Assembly: GCA_029255685.2 (NCBI GenBank)
Contig: CM055311.2
Coordinates: 59,919,048-59,983,047, forward strand
DNA: 64,000 bases
DNA from: Silene conica
Taxonomy: Eukaryota > Streptophyta > Magnoliopsida > Caryophyllales > Caryophyllaceae
Reading direction: 5' to 3'
Position 1 is the stretch's first letter. Each line of letters starts with the position of its first letter. Of this stretch, positions 10,951-21,559 are shown one piece after another. A program made the translations under genes and the position numbers. The notes under the pieces are model-generated. The model was not told the DNA's origin and ran no database searches. It saw nothing but the letters and a program-made list of their open reading frames with translations.

Positions 10951-11084
10951 TTGGGATCCGGTGAGAACCACCTTACAATGAGAACCTTGTGAGAACTCTA
11001 CCCCCGTTGTTACTACTACTTATTCATACATTGTAATGTTATTTAAGTGGTGGTTATTTATGACACAAACTGCGATTCTCCGAG

Positions 11085-11831
11085 AAGCGGAGATTACATA
11101 CGGAGTATCTTAATGTATTTACTCCGTAAAAAAATGTTTCTATGTTTAAGTAAAAAAAATGTATTTACCCCGTCAAAAATTTCATCTAGGTGTAAGTAAA
11201 AAATGTATCTACTCCGTCAAAAAATGTATCTAGGTTTATGTCAAAAAGTAAAAAAAATGTATCTACTTCGTTAAAAAATGTGTAAAAAAAATGTATCTAC
11301 TTCGTTAAAAAATGTATCTAGGTTTAAGTAAAAAAAATGTATCTACTCCGTAAAAAAATGTATCTAGGTTTATGTAAAAAAGTAAAAAAATGTATCTATT
11401 CCGTAAAAAAAAAATGTATCTAGGTTTAAGGTCAAAAAATGTATCTACTCCGTCAAAAAATGTAACTAGGTTTATATAAAAAATATTTAAAAAAATGTAT
11501 CTAGGTTTTAAGTAAAAAAAAATGTATCTACCTTGTCAAAAAATGTAACTGGGTTTACGTTAAAAATTTTTAAAAAAAATGTATTACTCCGTCAAAAAGT
11601 GTATCTAGGTTTAAGTAAAAAAAAAATTGTATCTACTCCGTCAAAAAATGTATCTAGGTATATGTAAAAAAGTAAAAAAAAAATGTATCTACTCTGTCGA
11701 AAAATGTATTTAGGTTTAAGTAAAAAAATGTATCTACTTCTTCAAAAAAAAATGTATCTACCCCTTCAAAAAAATGTATCTAAGTTTATGTAAAAAAAGT
11801 AAAAAACTGTATCTACTCCGTCAAAAAATGT
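11085..11831. repeat. Degenerate minisatellite, AAAAAATGTATCTACTCCGT type
   Basis: About 750 bp consist of diverged repeats alternating two half-units, one like AAAAAATGTATCTACTCCGTC and one like AAAAATGTATCTAGGTTTAAG. Spacing varies between roughly 40 and 65 bp because of A-run length changes. No coding potential. Confidence 0.85.
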
Positions 11832-11832
11832 A

Positions 11833-12072
11833 CTCCCTCCATTCATATCCACTTTGCACTTATTCCATTTCGGTTCATTCGAATCCACTTTGCACATTTC
11901 CTTATTTGGTTGTACTTTTAATACTATAATACTATAAAAACACTATTAAGGCCCACTTTTTCAACACAATACTACACTTTACACCTATTTGTTGTACTTT
12001 TATTAATATTTTAACAATGCGTAAAAACCCGTGCATAAAGCAAATGTACCAAGTGGAAATGAATGGAGGGAG
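11833..12072. mobile_element. Stowaway-like MITE, 240 bp
   Basis: Terminal inverted repeats CTCCCTCCATTCATATCCACTT and its near complement are flanked by TA on both sides (11831-11832, 12073-12074), the TSD of Tc1/mariner Stowaway elements. Non-coding. It abuts the end of the minisatellite. Confidence 0.9.
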
Positions 12073-12509
12073 TAGCATAGTATTGTGCGATATTTTTGGT
12101 TGCCTATTAAATAGGGGCATGCTAAAACAAGAGCGTCGACACTTTTGCTAATTATCGTCGACACTTTATATAAACTTTCACTTTTGCCCTCCTATATTCA
12201 ACCTATTTGATATTGTGATTAGAAATCTCAAAAATAAAAATGTCGATTTTCTTTAAAAAAAAATAAAAGACGGTTTTGAAGCGCTTCAAACAACGATTTT
12301 AAAAATCTCAAAGAAAAAAATGTCGGATTTCTAAAAAAATAAAAGACGGTATTGAAGTGGTTCAAATAACGATTTTACAACGGGTTATAATTTTGATTCA
12401 AATTTGTTATTTTTAGTTCGTTTTATAATAGAACGGATAATGATTAGAGTTAGATTCCCGAACCCGATTAGAAATTTTGAAAAAAAATAGAAATGTGACG
12501 GACGTAGGC

Positions 12510-13010
12510 TGGACAAAGAACTTTTTTGTCCAGCATAGATGTTGGACAAAAAATTTTGTTGTCTGACATAGGTGCTAGACAAAGAACTTTTTTGGTGTTG
12601 GACAAAAAAAATTTGTCCAGCATGGGCGCTAGACAAAAAAAATTTGCGTCCAACGCTTATGCTGGACGAAAAAAAATTTGGCTTGCACTCACGCTGGACA
12701 AAATATGTTTTCGTCCAACACAGGTGTTGGACAAAAAAGTTTTTCGTCTGGCACCTAAACGGGACAAAAACAATTTTCGTCCAAGACATGTGATGGACGA
12801 AAAAATTCTTTGTCCAAATTTTTTTTTTGTTTTAAATATCAACCGTGTAATTAATTTAATTTTCAAAATATGGGTTATGAACGAAAAAATTTCGTCCAAC
12901 ACCTAGCATGGACGAAAAACGTTTTCATCCAAGACTCCTATGGGACAGAAAAAAATTTCGTCCAACACCTAGGCCAGACGAAAAATCTTCGTCCAATTTT
13001 TTTTTCCAAA
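12510..13010. repeat. Palindromic iteron array (GTCCAACAC...GTGTTGGAC units)
   Basis: About 11-13 diverged units with a spacing near 38-40 bp. Each is an imperfect palindrome of the form GTCCAACACNTAGGTGTTGGAC followed by AAAAAA or TTTTTT runs. A gap at about 12820-12880 splits the array. Open frames over the array on both strands are by-products of the repeat. Confidence 0.8.
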
Positions 13011-13053
13011 ATTCAATAATCAAAACGTAAATCCGGGCAAGTAAGATACATAA

Positions 13054-13856
13054 AGGGACGTGTTTTTTCACATACGGATTACTCTTTCACATACAATTTT
13101 TACCACATTGCCCTTGACATTTCTTTTATTGTTCACTTAATTGATTTTCTCTCTCTTCTTTCATCCCCTTAAACCAACTACTTCGTTAACTATCCCTCCG
13201 TCACCAACTTCACCAACTTCGTTCACCGCCACTCCGTCACCAACTCCGTTCACCGCCACTCCGTCACCAACAAAACTAAAACTAAAACAAACAAAAATAA
13301 AAACTAAAAAGAGAAACGTAAACTAAAAAGATTAAAAAATTAAAAGTAAGATTAATAAACAAGGAAGGAGAAACTGCAAGCAACACAAGCAGAATTGCAG
13401 AAACACAGCACCAAAAACGCGCGCGGACAACAACAAGATCGACGCCGACAACGCAATAAAAAGTTAACAATCAACCATACGCATGCAACACAATGAAGAA
13501 TCCACAAGCAGACAAACGCTGACAACACGATAGACACGGAGAACCCAAAGACGTTGACGACCAAAATTACCCGTGAGGTATATAATTTCAGTAAAATATA
13601 AACTTAATAATTTCAATAAAACGTATTAATAATCGTTAGTAAACAATATTACTCCAATAATTAGAGAATTGTAATCCATTGTTTAAATTTTTTGAGTAAT
13701 TGATTCAATTTTATGGTAAAAAAAAGCATATGGGAGTTGTTTTGTCAACTTTTAAGAGATAGGGTTTAGGTTTATGAAAAAGGGCACGATATGGAAATTT
13801 TATGAAAAAATGTATGGGAAAGAGTAAAATCCGTATATGAAAAAGGAATTCCGTAC
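13054..13856. mobile_element. TIR element, family T, copy 1 (about 0.8 kb)
   Basis: The left end has TTTTTTCACATACGGATTACTCTTTC (key block TTTTTCACATACGGAT) and the right end its near complement (TTTTTCATATACGGATTTTACTC on the minus strand). The same ends and nearly the same length are found at 34722-35518. The interior has a short proline/serine-coding-like repeat at 13190-13270 (ACTCCGTCACCAAC iterated) but no transposase. Exact termini and TSD are not settled. Confidence 0.65.
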
Positions 13857-14230
13857 ATACATAAAACGCAATCCAAGAAGAGAAATCCAACATTCAAACA
13901 ACAAATCTATCCTAATTCCGTCACAAATTAAGGAATCTATCCTAATTCCGTTTCTAATCTATCAAACTAAGAACAACAATAATTAAATTTAAAGAAGTAA
14001 ATAATTGAATTTTTGAATTTGAGACGGAAATAACGTTGTTGTTGAAGACGAGTTCGTAGTTTGTTGAAACGATTTTTTTTAAAACTTTTTTATGATGAAC
14101 AAGTAATTTATTTTTTTTATTACTTTAAATATAAAGGGAGTGTGAGAGGGGGGTAGTTTAGGAAGTTTATTAATATTTGTCGATGATAATTAGTAATGTG
14201 TCGACAACCAATAATAGGTTGGATTAAATA

Positions 14231-14238
14231 TTCCCTCC

Positions 14239-14275
<37 letters not shown>

Positions 14276-14630
14276 AAGAAAGGTATAATCCTTTTATTCA
14301 TCCACAAAGGGGGAAAAAAAGGATACAATCATAGCAAAAAGTGATAACCCCTAATTACCTTTTTAGGAAAGGCAAGAAATTTTTACAAAGCATTAATAAT
14401 TCTAAAGATTCGTTTTAATCTTCTTGTAGTGGGATTGGACAAAAAAATGTATTATGAGGTATTGTTGTGAGATGAAGTGATTAAATTAAGGAAAAAATAT
14501 GAAGATCGTGGAATATTATTGTGGGGTCAGATAATGATTAAAATAAGTATAAAATTTTGCCGAAAAAGAAAATAGAGAAGATATTGTGAATAGACGGAAA
14601 AGAAAATAGAGAACGTTATTTTGAATTGAA
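14231..14630. mobile_element. Stowaway-like MITE split by a LINE fragment
   Basis: The left end TTCCCTCCTATT (after TA) and the segment 14430-14630 match, on the minus strand, the MITE at 62355-62650 (shared phrase CTATTCACAATATCTTC and TTTATACTTATTTTAATCA). The right end is degenerate. The middle is replaced by a LINE 3' end, so the LINE inserted into the MITE. Confidence 0.6.
14241..14419 (-). mobile_element. LINE 3' end fragment, minus strand
   Basis: A 33-base T run (poly(A) on the minus strand) is followed by the same 3' UTR phrases as the LINE at 4790-6084: minus-strand TTTGTGGATGAATAAAAGG, AAAAAGGTAATTAGGGG and the end of the ORF. Only about 180 bp remain, a typical extreme 5' truncation. 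Confidence 0.8.
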
Positions 14631-14849
14631 TATGATGTTAAAATTTTTATAAACAATATTAGCTTGTCAAAGTACATATACTCTAGCGTTGTATCATCAT
14701 TTATTATCGAAAGCAATAATACTACTAATCTTTCCCATATTTTAATCCTAATTCCACCACTATTTCCCATTCCTTTTCCTTCATAATTTTCACAAACGAT
14801 GACTAAGAACATGGGTGTTAAACGTGACGGCAGTGGTAAATCTGACACC

Positions 14850-15686
14850 ATACCTTTGTCGTTTTTCATGTACTAGCACCCATCCGATAGTCCCAATCTC
14901 ATGCTCACCCGAACAATTTTCAATGGGGTAGAATTACGATATTTGGGCCTGTTATGCGAGAATGCGAAAGTAACAATATAAAGATCAGAAAAGAGGTAAC
15001 CAGATTCGTAGTGACGTGGTGATTGAAACATTGCCTTGAAAACTATTTCCGGTACGACCGTGGTGGCGATCAGCAAATGATCGATAGTCCCTGAGGGTTT
15101 AACACTACTGCACTCGGAGACACCTACACTCAAGTCTGAGAGCATTGGAACGATTTTACTTAGCTTTACCCAGAAATTTCATAGAGAGAGAGAAAGAGAG
15201 GAAGTGAGTTGAGATGTGATGATTTCTGAATGAGTTGAGCTACTCTATTTAGAGTAAAAATAGAGCATTAGCGGGGATAAAACAACTCCACAAAAAGTGG
15301 CAGTCAGAGAGGGGAAAACCGGGGAACAAGACCAGGTCCCTTGACTGACTGTTACACCTCTTAACCATACAATAAGAGGAAGATATATAAACAAGAGAAC
15401 TCTCTTGTTTCCCACCGATGTGGAACAAGAAGTCGTTGGCCCGCACCGCAGGTGCTTTACCTGAGCCCGAGCACGAGCCGAGTCGGCGCGCGCATGTGTG
15501 TGTTTGGACCCACCCAAGGCTTACAACAAAAAAACCCCTTGGACCACTCTCATAACGATACAATGAGAGGAAGATATATAAACAAGAGAACTCTCTTGTT
15601 TTCCACCGATATGGGGCAACAAGTAAAAGGAATGTTTGAGAGTTGCATGCACTGATAGTGCATTACACATATACTTCCAACAATGC
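14850..15686 (-). mobile_element. Probable Ty1/copia LTR, minus strand
   Basis: Read on the minus strand, TGTTGGAAGTATATGTGTAA at 15686 downward is preceded by a G-rich tract (CCGTGGGGCAT), like PPT plus LTR start. A TATA-like TTTATATATCTTCC follows. A segment of about 65 bp containing AACAAGAGAGTTCTCTTG occurs twice (around 15355-15420 and 15548-15612). A TGGTGTCAGATTT near 14837-14849 could be a degenerate initiator-Met primer site just beyond the LTR end. The left boundary is uncertain, and the short open frame at 14873-15145 inside it has no recognisable product. Confidence 0.45.
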
Positions 15687-15985
15687 CCCACGGATGGCTA
15701 AGAGAAAAACAGAGAAAAATTCAATTAGTAACATAACATTTTATTTACTAATTTCGAATCTCATTTAAGCATATTAAAATAAGATTTCATTTTTTCATTT
15801 GTTCAAATTAAGGAACTAATTAATCGTATCGATATACAATTAATTAACTTTTCTGTTCGGGATCCGTTCTATTGGTGGATCAACTGAACACCACCGTCGT
15901 ACGACAGTAATGTCAAACTCTAGCTAGCCAATCGTTACCGATTAATCTTGATTAGTTGACTATATATATAAGAATCATCTCTTGC
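15687..15985 (-). mobile_element. Copia 3' internal or LTR fragment, cut by the CACTA end
   Basis: About 300 bp upstream (minus strand) of the probable LTR. It includes a 45 bp stretch around GTAACGATTGGCT...TTTGAC that is also present in both LTRs of copia element B (about 42625-42690 and 50400-50455). It stops abruptly at the CACTA terminus. Confidence 0.4.
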
Positions 15986-16600
15986 CACTACAAGAATACA
16001 AAAAACAGGGGACTGATTTTGGCGACTGATTTCAGTCGCCAAATACAAATTTGCGACTGAAAGCAGTCGTCAAATAGTAGTCGCGGAGCTTAGTCGCCAC
16101 AAAAAAATGGGCGACTAATTTCAGTCGCCAAATATATGATTTGGCTACTGTTGTGGGAGTCGCCAAATTGGCGACTAAAGTGGGGTGTAGTCGCCAATTT
16201 GGCGACTATAAAGAGGTGTAGTCGCTAATTTGGCGACTGAAGTGTAGTCGTCAATCTGCTTCTTCAGTCGCCAAATATGTTGTCATTCCAGTAGGTTCTG
16301 GTTTGGTAGCTCCGTTTTGGCGACTGAAATCAGTCGTCATTTACTCCATTTCAGTCGCCAATTCAGCTTGGCATTTGATGGTGAATTTCCATTTTGATCG
16401 TGCCAATTCTCCATTTTGATCGTGCCAATTCTCAATGAAAGTGTAATTCAACACCGAACACCCTGCAAATACAAAATAACCACCAATTTGGCAAACAACA
16501 CCATTTGAAACACCAATTTCTCATTTATTCAAAAATGAGAAACATTATCCAACTACAAGGACTAAACTAAAGTAAACTAAACATTATCCAACTATAAGGT
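15986..16600 (+). mobile_element. CACTA (En/Spm) transposon terminal region, fragment
   Basis: CACTACAAGAATACAAAAA at 15986 is the canonical CACTA terminal inverted repeat. It is followed to about 16375 by subterminal repeats built on GCGACT/AGTCGC in both orientations (about 20 occurrences, for example GGCGACTGATTTCAGTCGCC), the binding-site arrays typical of this superfamily. A 22 bp phrase (TCCATTTTGATCGTGCC) is duplicated at 16387-16432. No matching opposite terminus was found, and sequence passes into Ty3/gypsy gag at about 16601. Confidence 0.85.
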
Positions 16601-17516
16601 TGACGATGAGTTTTACGATAAACTTCAAGATTTGTTGAGAAACAGACCTACCGGGAGTCGAACTGGTGGGAAGTCAAAACTTGACGAATTGAAGGTTTCA
16701 GACCTACCCGAATTCGTCGGTGGAACTGACCTGGAAGATTATCTGGATTGGGAAAGGAAAATCGATCGTATGTTCGATTTTAAAGATCTCAGTGACGAGA
16801 AGAGGTGTAAGTATGCCATATTGAAATTGAGTCGAGGAGCCTCGTTGTGGTACGTACGAGGGATTGAAGGCTAGGCGTTCTCGCGCTGCAAAAGAAAATT
16901 TGACATCTTGGGAGTCGTTGAAAGACAAATTAAGGAAGAGGTATGTACCGGCTACGCATAGACTTAGTGTTTATCGTAAAATTGCGGATCTTACGCAGGA
17001 TAAATTGAGTGTTGCCGAGTATATAGAAGAGTTTAAAAAATTAATTTCAATGGGGGGATTAGAGGAAAATAAGGAACAAAAAATGTCGCGATTTCTTCGT
17101 GGCATGAACCATCACATATCCAATTCTGTCGAGTTATACCCGTATTCAGAATTTGATACCCTGTGTACCTTGTGCTTAAAAATTGAGGCCCTGAGGAAAT
17201 TTAAATCAGGGCCTTCGAACAAGGAATACAATAGTCCACTTAACTACTCCAAACCCAGTTTTTCCCCTAAATCAACCCCTACCCCAAACACAACCAGTTC
17301 TACCAAAAACACCCCAAAAACCCCTGAACCCGGGAAGGAGACAAGTTTGCCAAAGGTTCATTGTTTTAAATGTCATGGGTTCAGTCATTTTTAAAGCGCG
17401 TGTCCGAACAAAAGAGTAGTGACATTGAGGGAGGCTAGGGAGTGTCTGGATGAGTTGGCCGAAGAGGAGGAACGATTGGGAAATTTGTTTAATTTTGAGG
17501 AGAGTGAGAAAGAATA
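16601..17516 (+). pseudogene. gag of a CRM-like Ty3/gypsy element, broken
   Basis: A retrotransposon gag domain is recognisable from the blocks SDLPEFVGG...DYLDWERKIDRMFDFKD and ASLWY (16690-16860), then SWESLKDKLRKRYVP, YIEEFKKL and FLRGMNHHI (16900-17110). The frame is broken by a stop at 16873-16875 with a shift to the next frame, and by TAA in the zinc knuckle at about 17392: the CX2CX4H part (CFKCHGFSH) is read, and the last Cys lies after the stop. A proline/threonine-rich linker precedes the knuckle. The 5' end, with the 5' LTR and start codon, is missing where the CACTA fragment begins. Confidence 0.8.
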
Positions 17517-17627
17517 AGAGGAGGAAGAAGGGTATGAGGCTCCAGTTTTCGACACTATTCTGGTTCTGTGTTCTTTGCAGCCCCAGGTCGAGTCTATTGA
17601 TTCGAATCTGCGCGAACAACTGGTTCT

Positions 17628-17960
17628 GTGATTATCGACAGTGGTAGTTGCACTAATGTAGCTTCAGACGAGATGTTCAAGAAGCTAGGATTAGTGACCG
17701 TCACACATCCAAAACCTTATCCGCTTCATTGGCTAAATGATGGGAATAGTGTGAAGGTTACAAAACAGGTTCGGGTGGGCTTGTCAATGGGTTCTTATAC
17801 TGATAATGTACATTGTCACGTAATTTCGATGGATGCTTGTCATGTTTTATTGGGACGTCCTTGGATGTTTGATCGGGATGTGGTTCATCGGCGAAGAAGT
17901 AATGAGTACGAGTTGAGGGATAAGGGTAAAAAAATTGGGCTGAAACCAATGTCCTCTTAA
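17628..17960 (+). pseudogene. Protease of the CRM-like Ty3/gypsy element
   Basis: The retropepsin active-site motif DSG is present in the IIDSGSCTNVAS block, and the second conserved block LLGRPWMFDRDVVH is intact, giving a complete protease core of about 100 residues. It matches the aspartic protease that cuts Ty3/gypsy polyproteins. It is separated from gag by stops and followed by a stop at 17958 before the RT region, so no full Gag-Pol could be made. Confidence 0.8.
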
Positions 17961-17997
17961 GCTATACGGTTTATGAGTACAAAAAAAGAAAGCAACA

Positions 17998-19647
17998 GTG
18001 TTGGTTAGGGAGAGGGAAATTAATCAGGCCCTTGAACACGGGGAGTTAGTTTATTTACTCGTCGTCGTGGAAGGTCATCAGGGAAGCCAAAATCAAAAGA
18101 AGCAGGCCCTGTTTCAGATTTGTTGCTGGAGTATAAAGACGTGTTTCCCGACGATTTTCCACCGGGTTTGCCTCCTATTCGCGGTATTGAACATCACATT
18201 AACCTTGTTCCCGAAGCCCCACTACCAAATAAGGCGGCTTATCGCTGTAATCCGGAGGAAACCAAGGAGTTGCAGAGACAAATTGAGGAACTAGTAAGTC
18301 GGGTATATGTTCGTGAATCCATGAGTCCCTGCGCTGTACCGGTTTTACTTGTGCCAAAAAAAGATGGGTCATGGCGTATGTGTGTCGACTCACAGGCTGT
18401 TAATATCACAGTTAAGTATCGGTTTCCTATGTCGAGGCTTGATGACATGTTAGACGAATTACATTGGTCACAAGTGTTCTCAAAAATTGATTTACGGAGC
18501 GGATACCATCAAATCCGTATGCGTGAGGGAGATGAGTGGAAGACCGCTTTTAAGACAAAACACGGTTTATACGAATGGACCGTTATGCCATTTGGTCTTA
18601 CCAATGCACTGAGCACTTTCATGCGGCTAATGAATGAGGTATTAAAATCATTTTTGGGTAAAGTTATTGTTGTATATCTTGATGATATTTTGGTATATAG
18701 CAAAAATTCAGTCGATCATTTGCACCATTTAAAGCTCCTGTTTGAAGTGCTTCGAAATCATAAGCTTTTTGGAAAAAAAGATAAATGCTATTTTGTGGTG
18801 ACAGTGTGCTATTTTTGGGCTACGTAGTGTCAAAAGACGGAGTATCCGTGGATCAAACAAAGTTGAAGCTATCAAGACATGGCCTATCCCTACAACTGTA
18901 GGTGAGGTGCGTTCTTTCAACGGTCAAGCTTCAATTTATAGACGGTTCATAAGCAATTTAAGTTCAATAATGAGTCCTATTACTAATTGCTTAAAGAAAG
19001 GTCTATTTGTGTGGTCTAGCGAAGCTCAAAGGGTATTCGAATTAATTAAAGAGCGTTTGTGCGCAGCCCCAATTTTAGCTTTGCCGGATTTTACTCAACC
19101 ATTTGAAGTCGAGTGTGATGCAAGCGGGTTGGGTATATGGGTTGTTTTGATCCAAGGAAATAGACCTGTTGCTTATTGTTCTGAAAAATTGGGAGGGGTT
19201 AGATTGAATTATTGTACTTACAATAAATAATTTTACGCCATTGTTAGGGCTCTTACTCATTGGAGTCATTACCTACGTCCTAATCATTTTATTTTGCATT
19301 CGGATCACGAGTCTCTTAAATACATCAATGGTCCACAAGAACTGAGTCCGCGACTTGCTAAATGAGTCGAATTTCTGCAATCCTTTAATTTCTCTCCGAA
19401 ATATAAGGATGGTAAAAGCAATGTGGTCGCCGACGCCTTGTCTCGCAGGTATGCTCCACTAACCACGTTAAGTGCACAATTGTTGGGTTTTGAAATTCTG
19501 AAAACTTGTTATTCAAGTGACGTGGATTTTGGTGACATAGTCAGCAATATTAAGGATAAGGCAAGTGCAAGGTTCTTTCTTCAAGATGGGTTTCTTTTTA
19601 AAGGAAACCGTCTTTGTGTTCTGAAACATCCGATTCATGAATTGTAG
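17998..19647 (+). pseudogene. Reverse transcriptase and RNase H of the CRM-like element, broken
   Basis: The RT blocks are in order: [42 protein letters not shown] (with the first catalytic Asp), MPFGLTNA and [11 protein letters not shown] (YLDD, catalytic Asp pair) between 18120 and 18700. A frameshift near 18795 leads to [11 protein letters not shown] and the RNase H region: [28 protein letters not shown]. Stops at 19228 and 19363 interrupt it. The wording of the blocks, together with the LTR-overlapping pol end, fits the CRM chromovirus clade; a related clade such as Reina remains possible. The number of stops and frameshifts shows long inactivity. Confidence 0.85.
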
Positions 19648-20216
19648 GTGCGTGAGGCTCATGGAGGCGGGTAAGCAGTCCATTTCGGTATAGCTAAAAC
19701 AATGGAGGTTTTGAGAGAGCATTTCTTTTGGCCGAAAATGTTTAGTGACGTGACGAAGATTGTAGCCAAATGTGTTACCTGCCAAGTAACTAAAAGTTCA
19801 TTCAAGTCGGGCCCTTATACTCCATTATCGGTTCCCGAAAGGCCTTGAGAGGACGTCTCTATGGACTTTATTGTTGTTTTGCCTCGTACTCAAAGGGGTA
19901 AGGATGCTATTATGGTGGTTGTGGAAAGGTTCTCGAAAATGGCTCATTTTATTCCTTGTCACAAGACCGACGATGCTTCGAATGTTGCGGATTTATACTA
20001 TAGGGAAGTACTACGGCTTCACGGAATTCCGAAAACAATTATTCCAGACCGAGACTCCAAATTTTTGAGTTATTTTTGGAATACGTTATGGCATAAGGTG
20101 GGGACAAAGCTCTTGTTTAGCACTTCACACCATCCGCAGACGGACGGACAAACCGAGGTAACAAATCGAACTTTGGGTAGTTTATTGCGCGGTTAGTGAG
20201 TAAGACACAAAAGTAT
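19648..20216 (+). pseudogene. Integrase N-terminal and catalytic region of the CRM-like element, interrupted
   Basis: The zinc-binding HHCC region (REAHGGG...HFGIAKTM...KCVTCQ) has a stop at 19672. The catalytic core follows: [29 protein letters not shown] with the first Asp, then DRDSKF with the second Asp. A stop at about 20194 comes just before the conserved continuation. At 20217 the frame is broken by a solo LTR; the reading frame resumes at 22978 after one copy of the AGTAT target duplication. Confidence 0.85.
20212..20216 (+). repeat. Target-site duplication AGTAT, left copy
   Basis: AGTAT here and at 22978-22982 brackets the solo LTR. Removing the insert and one copy restores the integrase codons for QKYWD. 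Confidence 0.85.
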
Positions 20217-20859
20217 TGTAAAACCCCTCGTCGCAGCGGAAAAATAAAACATAAAACATGCCAAAATTTATGCGGAATTTAAACTTTAACATGCAAGATA
20301 AACGAGGTGAATTAAAACTAAAACTGTACAACTAATAAAAACTAAAACATAGTTAAGTATAACTGTCTAAGTACTGGAAGTGTAAATACAAACAAGCCTG
20401 GGATAGCATATCCCACAAGCAACCAAAAACTGAAATGTAAAACTAGAGTCTAGCTAACGCAATAGTGTAAAGTCAATCGATGAAGGATCATATCCCAACA
20501 GCTAATCCAACCTGTCATGTACCTACATACATGTAAACATGTACGCCACAATCAGTGGGGAGTGACTAGAGTTCTCCTAGCCACCTTTTGTAACGACACG
20601 TAACACATAAACATCCAACATACTCCAGCATATATATAACATGTGAAGCATATATATATCTCGATATCTCAACTCAATCAACATGCAAATACTATGCAAG
20701 GCTCTCAACCAACTTCGGAAACTATTTGGAAGGAGAGCGGTTTCCCTTCCGGTTGCCCGGCCGGGGGTCTTTCAATCCAAACCATTTACGAAACTAGTCA
20801 AAGAGTCATCCAACGCCTTGGATGAACAGTTCTAAAATCAATACACTCTACCTACCACA

Positions 20860-21375
20860 ATCAATCAGCAACATCTGACACTGTACCCCAACTCAGGCAA
20901 GCATATGCAATCAGCAGTATCTAGAACCTACCGCAACTCAGGCAAGCACTAGACACAAATCAGCAGTGTCCAAGTCACACCCCAACTCAGGTTAGACTTG
21001 GTACACAAATCAGCAAGCATACATCTGTAGCCGCAACTCAGGCACGGATGGATACCAATCCGCTAATAATGGTTCATAACGCAACTCAGTCAGAACCATT
21101 ACTCTTCGTAATGAAATCGGGATCCCAACTCAGACCCAACCCACTACGGTCAAAAAAACTCACAATAGGGCAGAGGTCGCAACTCAGACATTTCCCTACC
21201 GCATCATCCATACACGAGACGGACCGTACGTCGCAACTCAGACTAAGCCGTCACGCCACAAACACTCACATGTCAAACTAGAGGATCGCAAATCAGACCA
21301 TAGCTTGACACGCATCAAACATCAGTATATATCATACTCTAGCGGTCCCAACTCAGACATATTCCGATATATACT
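20860..21375. repeat. CAACTCAG iteron array within the solo LTR
   Basis: The phrase CAACTCAG(G/A) recurs about ten times at spacings of roughly 50-65 bp, often paired with AATCAGCA. Neighbouring units end with a short repeated word (for example GTCTAG/TCTAGA), so each unit contains its own small inverted repeat. Confidence 0.7.
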
Positions 21376-21559
21376 ACAACCAGGTCCTTAGTCCTATCTT
21401 TCTAGACTTCTAATCAACACTTAATTGACCCCGGGAACTAAGTTGAGGGAGAGCCGGTTTCCCTTTCGGTTACCCGACCGGGGGGTCTCTATCCTCTCTC
21501 CATTCCCGAACCCAACATAGTGTCGCCCGTACTCCGAGGCCCTCAAACACATATATGAA

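Larger units (their letters stand above)
12135..14205. mobile_element. Long-TIR non-autonomous DNA element (MULE-like?), about 2.07 kb
   Basis: The left end GTCGACACTTTTGCTAATTATC (12135) and the complement of the right end, GTCGACACATTACTAATTATC (ending 14205), form imperfect inverted repeats that continue for 60 bp or more. The interior holds an iteron array (about 12510-13010) and a second TIR element (about 13054-13856) but no transposase. Long TIRs are common in Mutator-like elements; no 9 bp target duplication could be read, so the class is an inference. Confidence 0.6.

Noticed and set aside
12385-12906. Several open frames of 60-130 codons on both strands
   Set aside because: They are produced by the ~39 bp iteron array; the proteins are just repeated LDKK/GRKFFLS-like words.
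14420-14430. TTCTTGTAGTG, which would be the far end of a CACTA element
   Set aside because: It lies at the junction of the LINE fragment and the MITE, no GCGACT subterminal repeats are next to it, and the same region matches the other LINE and MITE copies. Chance match.
14873-15145. 90-codon minus-strand open frame
   Set aside because: It falls inside a probable LTR and shows no recognisable domain; not supported as a gene.
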